Assembly: GCA_006226375.1 (NCBI GenBank)
Contig: SBHC01000038.1
Span: 62,001-126,000, forward strand
DNA from: Deltaproteobacteria bacterium
GTDB lineage: Bacteria > Myxococcota_C > UBA6777
DNA: 64,000 nucleotides
Reading direction: 5' to 3'
Below are positions 32,751 to 41,614 of the stretch, piece after piece; within the stretch, counting starts at the first letter, position 1, and every line of letters starts with the position of its first letter. The notes below the pieces were generated by a model. It saw only the letters and a list, made by a program, of their open reading frames with translations, was not told the DNA's origin and did not search any database. Both the position numbers and the translations under genes were made by a program.

Positions 32751-32774
32751 GGTGTGTATGTTGATATGCACACC
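32751..32774. promoter_or_regulatory. Second, imperfect inverted repeat in the GntR promoter
   Basis: GGTGTGTAT and ATGCACACC (eight of nine bases pair) flank a six-base centre. The repeat covers the predicted -10 box, where a bound dimer would block RNA polymerase. It differs in sequence from the first palindrome, so a second regulator or a looser site is possible. Confidence 0.5.
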
Positions 32775-32789
32775 AGCACAGTCTGTCAA
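32761..32789 (-). promoter_or_regulatory. Predicted promoter of the GntR-ABC operon
   Basis: On the minus strand TTGACA (plus positions 32784-32789) and TATCAA (32761-32766) are 17 bases apart. The -35 is perfect and the -10 is a fair match. The start would be near 32754, between the two palindromes. Confidence 0.55.
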
Positions 32790-32916
32790 CAAAAAAATCG
32801 TACGATGGGAAAAAAGAGGGTGAGGTGGCTGACGTTGTTGTGGGGAGAGTCTTGACCGCTGAGTCTCGGGCTTTTAGGGTGAGGAACATGATTTTATCCA
32901 AAAGCGAGGTGCAGAG

Positions 32917-33801
32917 ATGACAGCAGCGCGTGAGTGTTCTTATGTAGAGGTCAACGGCATTCGATTTGCTTACTACGAGCAGGGGGAAGGGCCACTGGTT
33001 CTTTTGTTTCATGGGTTTCCCGACACGGCAGACACATGGCGTGAGTTTATGCCAGCGCTTGCAGAGGCTGGCTTTCGTGTGGTGGCCCCGTTTATGCGGG
33101 GGTATGCGCCTACAAGCATCCCTGAGGATCATGACTATTCAAGCTTGAAGTTGGGCGCCGATGTGTTAGGGCTGATCGATGCTTTGGGCGACGGGAAAGC
33201 AAGCATTGTGGGGCACGATTGGGGCGCGCTGGCTTGTTACACTGCGGCAGCGATGGATATGCAAGCGGGCACTCAAAAAGTGGAGAAGCTTGTCACTCTT
33301 GCGATTCCACACATGCGGGCGCTTCGTCCTTCTTTGAAGGCGCTGTGGCAAGCCCGCCATTTCCTGACCTTTCAGTTTCGGAAGTCTTCGGTGCGGAAGG
33401 TGAAGAAAAACAACTTTGCCTTTCTCAACGATATCTTTCGCCGCTGGTCTCCACGTTGGGATGTGACGGAAGAGGATTTGGCTGATGTGAAGCGGTGCTT
33501 TGCTCAGCCTGGAGTGCCCGAAGCATCTTTGGGCTACTACTGGTCGTTTCGTAACGATCAGCGTGCGCCAAACAAAGAGAAGGTCCAGGCCATCATCCGG
33601 CAAAAGCTGGCGATGCCGTCGTTGTCGTTGGCTGGTGACAGTGATGGTGCTTTGGACGCTTCAGCGTATCCCAGAACCACCAAAGCGTTCACGGGGCCTT
33701 ACGAGTATCATATTCTTCCCAACGTCGGTCACTTTCTGCACAACGAGGATCCCCAGGCCTGTCTTGCCAAGATCCTTCCTTTCCTCAAGAGCCAGAGCTG
33801 A
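32917..33801 (+). CDS. Alpha/beta hydrolase, epoxide hydrolase-like
   Basis: 294 residues. Motifs in order are the oxyanion HGFPDTADTW, the nucleophile elbow GHDWGALAC with Asp as nucleophile, and the catalytic His in NVGHFLHNEDP near the end. An Asp nucleophile (HDWG) points to epoxide hydrolase or haloalkane dehalogenase rather than an esterase. The lid between residues ~135 and 215 is basic (FQFRKSSVRKVKKNN). Haloalkane dehalogenases usually need a Trp next to the nucleophile, which is present as DWG, but so do epoxide hydrolases. The ATG follows a GAGG site. It is divergent from the GntR operon and followed by a clear terminator. Confidence 0.9.
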   Translation: MTAARECSYVEVNGIRFAYYEQGEGPLVLLFHGFPDTADTWREFMPALAEAGFRVVAPFMRGYAPTSIPEDHDYSSLKLGADVLGLIDALGDGKASIVGHDWGALACYTAAAMDMQAGTQKVEKLVTLAIPHMRALRPSLKALWQARHFLTFQFRKSSVRKVKKNNFAFLNDIFRRWSPRWDVTEEDLADVKRCFAQPGVPEASLGYYWSFRNDQRAPNKEKVQAIIRQKLAMPSLSLAGDSDGALDASAYPRTTKAFTGPYEYHILPNVGHFLHNEDPQACLAKILPFLKSQS

Positions 33802-33807
33802 CTTTTT

Positions 33808-33833
33808 GGGAGATTGGCTCTCCCTTTTGTTTG
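33808..33833 (+). terminator. Rho-independent terminator after the hydrolase gene
   Basis: GGGAGA (33808-33813) and TCTCCC (33819-33824) form a six-pair stem with a five-base loop, followed by TTTTGTTTG. It begins six bases after the stop codon. Confidence 0.75.
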
Positions 33834-33972
33834 TGTTGTCTTCTCTGGAAATCTCACGTATCCTACGACCGTTTCCTCAAGTGAAAGATGCAGACAGCCG
33901 TACAACGATGGTACTGTTCTGCCCTATCTTCTTACTTTCTTCACAGATGAATTCTGACAAAGGAGAATACCC

Positions 33973-36900
33973 ATGGTGAAAAGGAGCTTTGCAAGCTCAT
34001 GGTGGACCTTGCTTGCTTGCGCAGGTATGTTGTTCTGCCTCCCCACACAAAGTGAAGCCGCTTCCAAGGACAAACCCGTCACTCGAAAAGCTGTAGGAGC
34101 GAAAGCTGCGACGAAGAGCGCCCTCGACCCAAGGGCCTTGCTGCCTGCGAACGTTCGCATCGTTGTGACATTGTCTAGCTTTAAGAATTTGTCGACAGCC
34201 TTTCAGTCCACCCCATTAGCCCAGCTCCTGAAAGAAGAGGAGATGCAGCCTTTGATCCGGCACGTGGTGCGTCGTATGGCTGGAGATGCTTTGGGTTATC
34301 GGGCTCGTCGTTACCGCAAAAAGAGCTTGTGGAAGCGCGCCCAGCGTGTGTTTAAGGCGCTGACGAAGTTCCAGTTGACCCAAGCGTTGGATATCTTTCA
34401 AGGTCCCCATGCGCTGGTTGTCGCGAACATACCGAGCGGATCGACGCCGTTGGGGCTGGGCGCCGTCTTGCACGTGGCCCAGCCTGCGCAAGCCAAAGCT
34501 CTGCTTTCCAATCTGTTGGATCTCCTTCCTCTCAAGAAAGATTCGTACACCTACCTCTCCACCCAAGTTGGCGTGGTGCGTGGTTTGGAGAACGAGCTGC
34601 ACTATGCGTTTGTGGGTTCTTGGGGTTTTCTGACTTCGACCAAGGGTTTGATGATGCAGATCCTGGAGCGTCACGGAGGCAAAGGCAAAACATTGTTGCA
34701 AGCTTCTGGCTACCAAACGTTTCTGCAAAAGACGTCATCGTCGCGAGGTGTCTCGCTGTATGTTGCTGTCGATCGAATCCTTCAGGATCTCTCCGCTGTG
34801 ATGGGTCCCAAGAGGACTTTCTTGTTGAAGCTACTGGGACTGAACCACTGGAAGAGCATCGCTCTTTCCTTGGGGATCCAGCAAAAGCGATTTGTCACGC
34901 AGCTTCACCTTAGCTTCCAAAAGAAAGGTACCTTGCGACAAATCAATCGCTTGCTCGCTTTGCCTGCGGCCAACGCTTCGTTGTTGAAGCATGTTCCCCT
35001 CTTTACGACCATGGCGGGCCTTGCGCGAATTCCTTGGGTCTCCATCTATGATGACGTGATGGCTTCGTTCAAGAAGACTCAGCCTCGTGGCTACCGTCGT
35101 TTCCAGAAGTATCTCGAACGATTTGAACGTGGTATCCTGCGAATGACGGTTCGTCAAATGCTGGGAGCGTTTGGTGAGAACATGGCGGGCTTCGCCTTTG
35201 GTTATCGCGACGGAGGTCTCTTCCCGCAATACGTTCATGCGTTCCATCTCAAAGATGCCAAGCGGATCAAGCAAACGCTGAAGCAGCTCCTCAGTCTAGC
35301 TTCTGTGAAGCTTGGAAAGAAAAGCTATCGTGGTGTGGAGTGGCTGTACCTTCGCTCCGGTCGTGCGATGTATCGCGCTCTGCGGATGATGCCTTACTCC
35401 TACCGTCGGATGCTTCGGATGTTTCTCCACCGCTACCAGCGTATTTGTTTTGCGTTTGTGGGGCAGCGTTTGTTTGTGACCATGTCGCCGCAGACTTTGC
35501 GTACGTTTATCGACGCGCAGAAAGACAAAGACGCAGAGCTTGCGAAGCTTCGGGCTTCTCTGCAGGCTCAAGCCAAGGGAGCGGGAGCCTGGTTGTATGT
35601 GGACGCTCGACGAACGGTCGCGCGCTTCTACAATACGTTGCTGGCGTTGACCCCGTTTGTGGGACGCATGGTCTATCGAATGTTCCGACCGCTGCGAGGG
35701 TTGGGTATTCATCAACTGCCACGAAGCCGGGTCATTACGCGCCACATGAAAACGGGGGTCTTCTCCAACCGCGTGGATGCGACTCACTCTCTCTGGAAGC
35801 TTCGTACAGGTATGGGGCTGGAGATGGCCTTGATGGGGCGGATGTTCTTGGGAACAATGGAGCAGCTGTTCTTCCAGTTCCGTTTGCCTTCGTACATCCG
35901 GAACATTTCAGAGTTTTCCAAGTTGAAGCAGCAGTCCGCAACATGGGAAGACAAAGGACTGTATACGTTGGCGCAGCGAAAGTGGATGGACTTGTCCAGA
36001 AGCGCTGTGTTTCGGGCCATTGGATTGATCGCGAAGAAGCAAGCCAACCGCTTTGCCAAGCTGAACGAAGCGCGACAAAAAGCCATCCTGGCGAAGCTCG
36101 CGCAGCTGCACAAAAAGCAGTTGGCGCACATGGGAACCGTCAAGTTTAAGGGCGATTGGGCCGAACACAACGGTGCCTTGCGTGTGGTGACCAGCAAAGC
36201 ACAAGGAGCTACCTTACAGCTAGGCCGTACAGACTTATCGGAGTATGTGTTCTCGTTTGAAGTGCGGAACCCAACCCGTGGCTTCACCATGCACTTCAAT
36301 CTTCCCCAAGGGAAGACTCTCTCCTTGCCTGGCCGTAGTACTCCTTCGTACCGTCGTTACAGCCGCTACAATAGGTATCGCAAGTACCGAAAGTATCGCA
36401 AGTACCGACGCTACCGTCGCTACCGAGGAAGCAGCTGGCGTCGTCGTTATCGCAAGCAAACCTTAACCTTTGGCAGTCGTCGGTTTGCGAAGGACCGCTG
36501 GGTGCCTGTGAAGATTAAGGCGAAAGCGGGCAAGATCTCGTATTGGTTTGGTTTGAAGCACTATGTGCATCGTACATCCCAGCGCAGCGGTTCACTGGGC
36601 TTTGTTATTCCTGCGAAGGGCAAGTTTGAGATCCGCAACTTGAACCTAAAAGTTCCCAAGTCTTTGGACAGTGGCTCCAAGCCTTATCCTTCCCTGCGTG
36701 TGATGTTGGATGGAAGTCCTTCTACTGTGGAAGTGGGGGACAGCGCGTTCTTCCGTCTCTCGTTGAAGAATGTGGGGCAGCAGGCAGCCAAGAAGGTCCA
36801 GATTCAAGTCCAGTTGTCTTCGCATGTCACTTACGTTTCAGCGTCGACCAAGCCTGTTCGTGTCTCTTCCAAGTGGAATGTACGGACTCGTATCCTCACG

Positions 36901-37092
36901 CTCTCTCCGGTGGATGCGCTGGAGGCGGGACAGTCTCTACGGATTCAGGTCGCGGTCACTGGGAAGAAGCCGGGAAGTGCTTTGGCGACGTCGTTCCTCC
37001 GCTTTGCACAAAGCAAAGGAGAAATCGCCGTGAGTACGAGGATCCACGTCGCAGGTGATGCGACCAAAACGGCGAAGCCCGCGAAGCGATAG
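33973..37092 (+). CDS. Large secreted protein with Tyr/Arg-rich segment and C-terminal DUF11-like domain
   Basis: 1039 residues starting with a signal peptide (SWWTLLACAGMLFCLPTQSEA), so exported. The ~600-residue N-terminal part (VRIVVTLSSFKNLSTAFQST...) is very rich in Lys, Arg and Leu and resembles DUF3352-type proteins; I would not put more weight on that. Residues ~792-830 are a run of Tyr and Arg (SRYNRYRKYRKYRKYRRYRR) of striking composition. Residues ~915-1030 are a DUF11/CARDB-type immunoglobulin-like domain (RLSLKNVGQQAAKKVQIQV, LEAGQSLRIQV) with Lys-rich ends. GGAG precedes the ATG by seven bases. The whole protein is highly basic, suggesting binding to an anionic surface such as LPS or extracellular DNA. 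No function is proposed. Confidence 0.75.
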   Translation: MVKRSFASSWWTLLACAGMLFCLPTQSEAASKDKPVTRKAVGAKAATKSALDPRALLPANVRIVVTLSSFKNLSTAFQSTPLAQLLKEEEMQPLIRHVVRRMAGDALGYRARRYRKKSLWKRAQRVFKALTKFQLTQALDIFQGPHALVVANIPSGSTPLGLGAVLHVAQPAQAKALLSNLLDLLPLKKDSYTYLSTQVGVVRGLENELHYAFVGSWGFLTSTKGLMMQILERHGGKGKTLLQASGYQTFLQKTSSSRGVSLYVAVDRILQDLSAVMGPKRTFLLKLLGLNHWKSIALSLGIQQKRFVTQLHLSFQKKGTLRQINRLLALPAANASLLKHVPLFTTMAGLARIPWVSIYDDVMASFKKTQPRGYRRFQKYLERFERGILRMTVRQMLGAFGENMAGFAFGYRDGGLFPQYVHAFHLKDAKRIKQTLKQLLSLASVKLGKKSYRGVEWLYLRSGRAMYRALRMMPYSYRRMLRMFLHRYQRICFAFVGQRLFVTMSPQTLRTFIDAQKDKDAELAKLRASLQAQAKGAGAWLYVDARRTVARFYNTLLALTPFVGRMVYRMFRPLRGLGIHQLPRSRVITRHMKTGVFSNRVDATHSLWKLRTGMGLEMALMGRMFLGTMEQLFFQFRLPSYIRNISEFSKLKQQSATWEDKGLYTLAQRKWMDLSRSAVFRAIGLIAKKQANRFAKLNEARQKAILAKLAQLHKKQLAHMGTVKFKGDWAEHNGALRVVTSKAQGATLQLGRTDLSEYVFSFEVRNPTRGFTMHFNLPQGKTLSLPGRSTPSYRRYSRYNRYRKYRKYRKYRRYRRYRGSSWRRRYRKQTLTFGSRRFAKDRWVPVKIKAKAGKISYWFGLKHYVHRTSQRSGSLGFVIPAKGKFEIRNLNLKVPKSLDSGSKPYPSLRVMLDGSPSTVEVGDSAFFRLSLKNVGQQAAKKVQIQVQLSSHVTYVSASTKPVRVSSKWNVRTRILTLSPVDALEAGQSLRIQVAVTGKKPGSALATSFLRFAQSKGEIAVSTRIHVAGDATKTAKPAKR
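36346..36462 (+). repeat. Low-complexity Tyr/Arg-coding stretch
   Basis: Tandem repeats of TACCGT/TATCGC-type codons encode alternating Tyr-Arg/Lys at about residues 792-830 of the secreted protein. The same short unit repeated makes replication slippage likely. Confidence 0.6.
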
Positions 37093-37102
37093 AGCGCTGA
37101 CT

Positions 37103-37999
37103 CTATCCGTGCCGCCTTTCTTCTTCTTGGGTTGCGCTGGGTAACCCAAGCTGGCTGGCGTAGTAGTCGGACAGGGTGCGAGTGCCTATTTGAGGAGCAA
37201 GCGCGTCGTGTGTGCTCACAGCTTCAACAAACTGGAGCATCTGGCTAAGCCGAGGATGAAAAGGCCGGAGAAGAACGCTTCCCAGGCGAAACAGAAACGC
37301 TGGGACGGGAATCAGCCGAGGTTTCTTTCCTAGAGCCTGAAACGCAAGCCCAGCCATCTCTCGTCGGGTCAGCATTTCAGGTCCTCCCACATTCACTTCT
37401 TCAGCACCTTCCCACATATTGTCCACGCATACCTGAGCGACATCGGCAGGATGGACTGGGTTGGATTGCGCCTTCCCATCCCCAATGAGTGGAGCGACTC
37501 CCCGCCGTGCCATGTCTACAAAGGCTTCCAGCGCGCTGAAGATGCCTGTTGGCCGAATGATGGTGTACGACAAGCCCGACGCCTTTAACTCCGTCACAAA
37601 TTGTTCGTGTGCTTGGATGTAGGCGGTGTGGTTGTAGCTTTCTCCTAACGTCGCAGAGACATACACAAATCGAGAGCATCCTGCTCGCAAGGCCTCGCGC
37701 AGAAGGTTGCGGTTTCCTTCGTAGTCAACGGAGTAGAACGAGGCGCGTTGTCGCAGGTTCAGCTCAACGCTTGCGCCAAGACAGGAGAACACGACGTCAA
37801 TGTTATCGCACAAACCTTCCAGTGACTTCGGCTTTCGTACATCGCCCAGGCGAACCTCTTTGGCCATGTCCTGAAGCTTTTTGGCACGTTTGGGGTCACG
37901 AGAAAATGTGACAATCTCGCAGGAGTGGCTCTGAAGTCCCTTGAGCACTTCGAATCCGACGGAGCCGCTGGCCCCCGCTACCAAGATACGCTTTTCCAT
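37103..37999 (-). CDS. NAD(P)-binding SDR, NmrA/atypical type
   Basis: 298 residues. The Rossmann motif is VAGASGSVGFEVLKGLQ (G-A-S-G-x-V-G), with DVVFSCLG and FVYVSATLG following, and SYTIIRPTGIFSALEAF in the core. The classical Tyr-x-x-x-Lys is missing, as in atypical SDRs and NmrA-like proteins, which are often sensors or epimerase-like. The strand order matches NAD(P)H-binding. The ATG follows AAAGGA by 8-9 bases. It converges on the large secreted protein gene. No pathway is implied by its neighbours. Confidence 0.85.
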   Translation of the reverse strand: MEKRILVAGASGSVGFEVLKGLQSHSCEIVTFSRDPKRAKKLQDMAKEVRLGDVRKPKSLEGLCDNIDVVFSCLGASVELNLRQRASFYSVDYEGNRNLLREALRAGCSRFVYVSATLGESYNHTAYIQAHEQFVTELKASGLSYTIIRPTGIFSALEAFVDMARRGVAPLIGDGKAQSNPVHPADVAQVCVDNMWEGAEEVNVGGPEMLTRREMAGLAFQALGKKPRLIPVPAFLFRLGSVLLRPFHPRLSQMLQFVEAVSTHDALAPQIGTRTLSDYYASQLGLPSATQEEERRHG

Positions 38000-38220
38000 G
38001 CCAATTTTCCTTTGGAACGGTTGTCACCTATGGGTTGAATGTTTTCTGTGGTGATGCCGTTCATTGTAGGGAGGCTGTCGTGTTTTGCAAGATGAAATGC
38101 GATGAGGTTATGACAGGTGTTTCCCAACTGGACAGGGGTGGGCGCCAGGTGTAACGTAGAGAAAGAAGTGTATCAAAACATGAGGGCTCCCAAGGAAGTG
38201 GTAAGAGGGTCGAGCGGACC

Positions 38221-40944
38221 ATGCAGGAACAACCTATCATTTTACAAACCAAGGTGACTGTTCCTCCCTTGCGTCGTGGTCTGGTGGAACGTACTCGTTT
38301 GCTTGAAACCATCACTCCTTTGCCCCACCAAACCCTCACGATTCTCGCCGCTCCAGCCGGTTTTGGGAAGACTACGCTGCTGACGGAGTGGGGCGCTTCG
38401 AGTGATGTGCGTCTTGCATGGTTCTCCCTGGAAGAAAACGATAACACTCCAGCCCGGTTCTTTCGCTATGTGATGGCTGCCTTGGAGAGCCAGGGACTTA
38501 CTTTTCCTGAGGAGTTGTTTCATAACACCGCGTACGTTTCGGAGGCGATGTTATCCCAGATGCTTTGTGTGCTGGAACAGGAAAATGAGCCTCCCTATCT
38601 TGTCCTGGATGACTACCATTTTATCGACAACCCCGACATTCACGACTCTGTCTGCTTTCTAATTGACCATTGGCCCGTAACAAGTCATCTGTTTGTGGCG
38701 ACCCGTCATGTTCCTCCGTTTCCTTTGGGTCTTTGGCAGGTGCGTGACACAGTAAAGCTCGTGGACGTGAACAGCCTGCGCTTTAGTCTTCACGAAGCCC
38801 AGTCCTTCTTTTCCACAACGATGGGACTTTCCATTGAGCGCGAGGAGTGTGAGAAGCTGCATCAGCAAACCGAAGGTTGGGCCGCTGGCTTGCAAATGAT
38901 GGCGCTCTCTCACAGTCAACGTTCGACGTTTCCATCCCATAGCTTTCGTTCGCAGCGCTTGTTTGTGCAATACATGCTAACGGAGCTATTGGAGCGTCAA
39001 CATGAGGCGTTGCGCTCGTTCTTGTTGCAGACGTCGATCCTGAAGCGGTTGGATGTGGAGCTTTGTCTATGGCTTACGGAAAACGAGGAGGCGGCTACAC
39101 TGCTAGAGCAGTTGGTAAACACTCACATGTTCCTGGTGCCCTTGGATAGCTCTCATCAATGGTTCCGTTACCACCATTTGTTCTCCAAAGCTTTGTCGGA
39201 GCACTTCCAACAACAAGACCCAACGTCGTTTCGGGAGCTTCATCGCAAGGCGATGCGATGGTTTGAACAACAAGAACTGTGGGAAGATGCAGCCCATCAT
39301 GCCTTGCAGATGGAAGATTGGGAGCAGGCCGCTCGGTTGCTGGAGAACGTGCTGCGTCCGCTATGGATGGAAGGTCAGAACTGGAGCATTCTGCAATGGT
39401 TGGAGCCTCTACCTGAAGAGTGGCTGCTTCAGCGTCCTTTGTTGGGGATCTTCTGGAGCAGCGCCAAAGCCGGAAGGCAAGGTGTTTCTACCGATGTGAT
39501 GACGAAGCTCGCTGAGCTGGAGCTGCACATTCAGGATGCGATGGAGCAGCAACACGATGAAGTCTCGTCGCAGTCGTGGGACGAGCTTTTGTTGTCCTGT
39601 CGTTACATCCGGATGGAGCTATCGTGGCTTTCCAATGACCCCGATCAAGCTTTGGAGTTGATCGGTACCATTCGCGCAGAGAAGCGACAGTCCAAGTGGT
39701 TTCCCCAAGCGTACTCTCGTCTGATTGAGGGGATGGTGCTTGATATGATCGGCGCGCCGTTGAAGACCGTTCAGTCATGCTACCAAGTGACAGTGGACGA
39801 ATCCCAGGACGAATTCTTTGGCATGGGAACGTATGTCTATGCCGTATGGGGGCTTGCGTGGAGCGAGTTTGAGAACATGGAGGTGGAGAACGCTCGCCAA
39901 CGGTGCTGGAGGCTCCTCGATAGGTACAAAAAAACACCTCCCGAACGACGCCCTGCAGCCTTCCACCTCAGCCCGATTTATACGATGCTTGCACAAATTT
40001 CGTTGGAGCAGGGCGAGCTTGAGCAAGCCGAACATCTCCTTTCACAAGGACTCTCCCACATGAGTAAGAATCTAGTGAGAGGTGTCCACTTGTATGTGCA
40101 TCTGATCGCTTCGTTTGTGGCGATGTTGGCGGGCCGGTACCAGGAAGCGGAGGAGGCCATCAAGAAAGCACAGCCACACAACGGGGGAGCGTCTCCTCGC
40201 GAAGATACCGAGGTGATGCAGGCTTTGTTGGCTCTCTCTCAAGAGCGTTGGTCTGATGTGCTGCGATGGGATCAGTCGTGCCAGTTCTCGACGGATGAAG
40301 CTCCCGCCAAACGGTGGCTTGCAAGCTATCATCTGCACACGGCTGTGCTGTTGTCGCAGGAACAATTTGTCGAAGCTACCGAGTGGCTAAGGTGGCTGGA
40401 GAGTCTCACCCAAAGTCTGGGGCGCAAACGCATCCAGTTGGAAACTGTGTTGTGGAATGTGTCTTTGGCGGTACTGCAAGGTCACATGCAAGGTGCTATC
40501 GAACATCTCCACGAAGCTCTTGTTTTGGCTGAGCCAGGGGCGACGTTCTTGTTTTTGCAACACAAGGACACGTTGGTGCCTTTGGTGGAGCATATCGTGA
40601 GGGAGGCCGATTCTTCACCTCTGCCGTCCCTGGCAGGGTGGGAGCCTCTGAAAGCAGCGTTGTTGGCAGAAGGCGATGAGAGGGAAAACGAGCCAGAAGA
40701 AGGGGACAAGAGCGAGCCGGCGCAGGTCGCCGAAACCTACAAGGAAGAGATTCCAGTGCTAAGCCCCCGAGAGTTGGAGATTGTCACGTTGGCTTCCAAG
40801 GGCCAGACCAACCGCGAGATCGGTGTGTCGTTGCATGTTTCACCTGAGACGGTGAAGAGTCACATGAAAAACATTTTCATCAAGCTAGAGGTCCGCTCCA
40901 GGGCACAAGCTGTGGCCAAAGCCCAGCAGTTCAAGTTGCTGTAA
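38221..40944 (+). CDS. MalT-type LuxR-family transcriptional regulator
   Basis: 907 residues, the size of MalT. Residues ~15-260 are a STAND NTPase: P-loop AAPAGFGKTTLLTEW, Walker B YLVLDDYHFID and a LxxQTEGWAAGLQMMAL sensor-like segment. Residues ~330-820 are helical repeats of TPR type. The last ~65 residues are a LuxR helix-turn-helix (LSPRELEIVTLASKGQTNRE, VSPETVKSHMKNIF). Such proteins are ATP-dependent activators switched on by an unknown ligand bound to the TPR part. AGAGGG precedes the ATG. No neighbouring gene in the same direction is an obvious target; the short Cys-rich gene next door runs the other way. Confidence 0.92.
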   Translation: MQEQPIILQTKVTVPPLRRGLVERTRLLETITPLPHQTLTILAAPAGFGKTTLLTEWGASSDVRLAWFSLEENDNTPARFFRYVMAALESQGLTFPEELFHNTAYVSEAMLSQMLCVLEQENEPPYLVLDDYHFIDNPDIHDSVCFLIDHWPVTSHLFVATRHVPPFPLGLWQVRDTVKLVDVNSLRFSLHEAQSFFSTTMGLSIEREECEKLHQQTEGWAAGLQMMALSHSQRSTFPSHSFRSQRLFVQYMLTELLERQHEALRSFLLQTSILKRLDVELCLWLTENEEAATLLEQLVNTHMFLVPLDSSHQWFRYHHLFSKALSEHFQQQDPTSFRELHRKAMRWFEQQELWEDAAHHALQMEDWEQAARLLENVLRPLWMEGQNWSILQWLEPLPEEWLLQRPLLGIFWSSAKAGRQGVSTDVMTKLAELELHIQDAMEQQHDEVSSQSWDELLLSCRYIRMELSWLSNDPDQALELIGTIRAEKRQSKWFPQAYSRLIEGMVLDMIGAPLKTVQSCYQVTVDESQDEFFGMGTYVYAVWGLAWSEFENMEVENARQRCWRLLDRYKKTPPERRPAAFHLSPIYTMLAQISLEQGELEQAEHLLSQGLSHMSKNLVRGVHLYVHLIASFVAMLAGRYQEAEEAIKKAQPHNGGASPREDTEVMQALLALSQERWSDVLRWDQSCQFSTDEAPAKRWLASYHLHTAVLLSQEQFVEATEWLRWLESLTQSLGRKRIQLETVLWNVSLAVLQGHMQGAIEHLHEALVLAEPGATFLFLQHKDTLVPLVEHIVREADSSPLPSLAGWEPLKAALLAEGDERENEPEEGDKSEPAQVAETYKEEIPVLSPRELEIVTLASKGQTNREIGVSLHVSPETVKSHMKNIFIKLEVRSRAQAVAKAQQFKLL

Positions 40945-40978
40945 GGAGCGGGCTTCGGAAATCCAGTACGGTCTTGCT

Positions 40979-41614
40979 TTAGCGACAGCGGCCACGAAGA
41001 CAGCGTTGTCCTCGTCGACAGCTAGAGACACATCGGACTGAGGTGGAGGTGCGACGAAGAATCTGGCAACGTGCTCTGCTGCATACTGGATCTTTGCAGC
41101 GCCCACCGAGGCATCGTTGACCTGAGCGACACAGTGACACACAGCTTACACGACTGCCGGAGCGACGAAGGGTTTGGCAACGTGCTCTGCTGCACACTGG
41201 GTTTTGGCAACGACCCCGGAGGCAGCGCTGGCCTGAGCGACAGAGAGAGACACATTGAACGCGGTTACCGGAGCGTCGCAGAACTTGGCAGTTTGCTTTG
41301 CTGCAAGAGGGATCCAAGCAACGACCACGAAGGCAACGTTGACCTGAGCGACAGGCAGAGATGCAACGTGCGCTGGTTCCACTGATGCGCAATTTTTGGC
41401 AACGTGTTTTGCTACAAACAGGATTCAGACATCGTCCTCGGCTGCAGCGTTGGCCTGACTTGCATGTGGAGCGACAAATCAAGCGTTTGCCAACCCGCTT
41501 CGTGACCTGGCACTTAAGCCGGTTGCAACGAGGTGTTCGTGCCTCGCTGGTGGTGCTCCATCCGAGTGTGGTTAAGAGAAAGGCTGCGGCGAAGAGAAAA
41601 GATACACGTTGCAT
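40979..41614 (-). CDS. Secreted Cys/Arg-rich repeat protein
   Basis: 211 residues. A signal peptide (FLFAAAFLLTTLGWSTTSEA) is followed by five tandem 37-residue repeats, each with six cysteines in the pattern C-x4-C-x11-C-x3-C-x5-C-x4-C, for example CSRARCQTLRRSGSRVSCVS. The rest of each repeat is Arg-rich (RSGQRCLRGRC). Thirty-odd cysteines and a strong positive charge make a disulfide-bonded, secreted protein likely. The pattern does not match EGF, defensin or knottin families that I know. AGGAG is seven bases before the ATG. It is divergent from a smaller secreted Cys-rich lipoprotein gene. No function is proposed. Confidence 0.8.
   Translation of the reverse strand: MQRVSFLFAAAFLLTTLGWSTTSEARTPRCNRLKCQVTKRVGKRLICRSTCKSGQRCSRGRCLNPVCSKTRCQKLRISGTSARCISACRSGQRCLRGRCLDPSCSKANCQVLRRSGNRVQCVSLCRSGQRCLRGRCQNPVCSRARCQTLRRSGSRVSCVSLCRSGQRCLGGRCKDPVCSRARCQILRRTSTSVRCVSSCRRGQRCLRGRCR
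40982..41527 (-). repeat. Five tandem 111-bp repeats encoding the 37-residue Cys module
   Basis: The coding sequence is made of five copies of a 111-base unit. The central three copies are most alike. The last copy is truncated after GRCR at the protein's end. It is a candidate for copy-number change by recombination. Confidence 0.7.

Noticed and set aside
41071-41385. Frame on the plus strand opposite the secreted Cys/Arg-rich gene
   Set aside because: Shadow of the repeats; the minus strand has the signal peptide, ribosome site and regular cysteines.
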